NCBI GenBank assembly: GCA_035640715.1
Contig: DASQVO010000423.1
Span: 1-5,446 of the forward strand
Length of the DNA: 5,446 nt
Origin: DASQVO01 sp035640715
GTDB taxonomy: Bacteria > Actinomycetota > Actinomycetes > Streptosporangiales > Streptosporangiaceae
Direction of reading: 5' to 3'
Shown: piece by piece, positions 5,426 to 5,446 of the stretch
Layout: each line of letters starts with the position of its first letter
Numbering within the stretch: the stretch's first letter is position 1
Program-made: the position numbers and the translations under genes
The notes under the pieces: generated by a model
Databases searched by the model: none
Seen by the model: the letters and a program-made list of their open reading frames with translations, nothing else
What the model was told of the DNA's origin: nothing

Positions 5426-5446
5426 TCAGCCGAGGGCATCGAGCAG
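5426..5446 (-). CDS. Possible 3' end of a convergent gene (truncated)
   Basis: Read on the minus strand from the window edge, the last six codons give Leu-Leu-Asp-Ala-Leu-Gly followed by TGA (complement of 5426-5428). All codons end in G, C or T, and the hairpin at 5391-5422 lies directly downstream. This is only six residues, so product and family cannot be stated. A chance open frame is quite possible. Confidence 0.3.
   Translation of the reverse strand: MLDALG

Noticed and set aside
1..5446. tRNA, rRNA, CRISPR array or insertion sequence
   Set aside because: No cloverleaf, spaced direct-repeat array, transposase-like protein or terminal inverted repeats were seen on either strand.

Overview
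The window is from a GC-rich bacterium, most likely an actinomycete. The signs are G/C-heavy third codon positions, GTG starts, several 4-nt start/stop overlaps, and protein families common in that group. Everything confidently coding is on the + strand. The genus cannot be read from the sequence.

Layout. (1) Positions 3-233 are the 3' end of a small, charged, coiled-coil-like protein of unknown function. (2) A gene-free leader of about 290 nt follows. It carries an AT-rich perfect palindrome (434-457) that stands out from its surroundings and is the best candidate operator for the next operon. (3) Positions 523-2875 hold three overlapping genes: a luciferase-like (LLM) flavin-dependent monooxygenase resembling the CE1758 family, a MarR-type regulator, and an NADPH-dependent FMN reductase resembling the CE1759 family that partners such LLM enzymes. 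The likely logic is a reductase supplying reduced FMN to the monooxygenase, with the MarR protein sensing the substrate or a related stress and controlling the operon. (4) Positions 2876-3045 are a regulatory intergenic region. It has two short palindromes and a long near-perfect one (3009-3045) that contains a FadR/GntR-type core TGGTCTGACCA and ends exactly at the next GTG start. (5) Positions 3046-5390 encode a GntR/FCD regulator, a RidA-family enamine/imine deaminase and an acetamidase/formamidase-family hydrolase. The regulator and RidA share one uninterrupted reading frame with no stop between them. RidA also has its own ATG and Shine-Dalgarno sequence, so it may be made as a fusion, separately, or both. 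(6) A hairpin at 5391-5422 probably ends the operon. It sits exactly between the acetamidase stop and what looks like the stop of a convergent minus-strand gene running off the window.

Taken together, an LLM monooxygenase, its flavin reductase, a RidA deaminase and an amide hydrolase repeat the enzyme classes of the Rut pyrimidine-degradation pathway, although the proteins are not Rut orthologues by order or, for the amidase, by family. An oxidative route for breaking down an N-heterocycle or amide is a reasonable hypothesis. The two blocks have separate regulators and may equally be independent.
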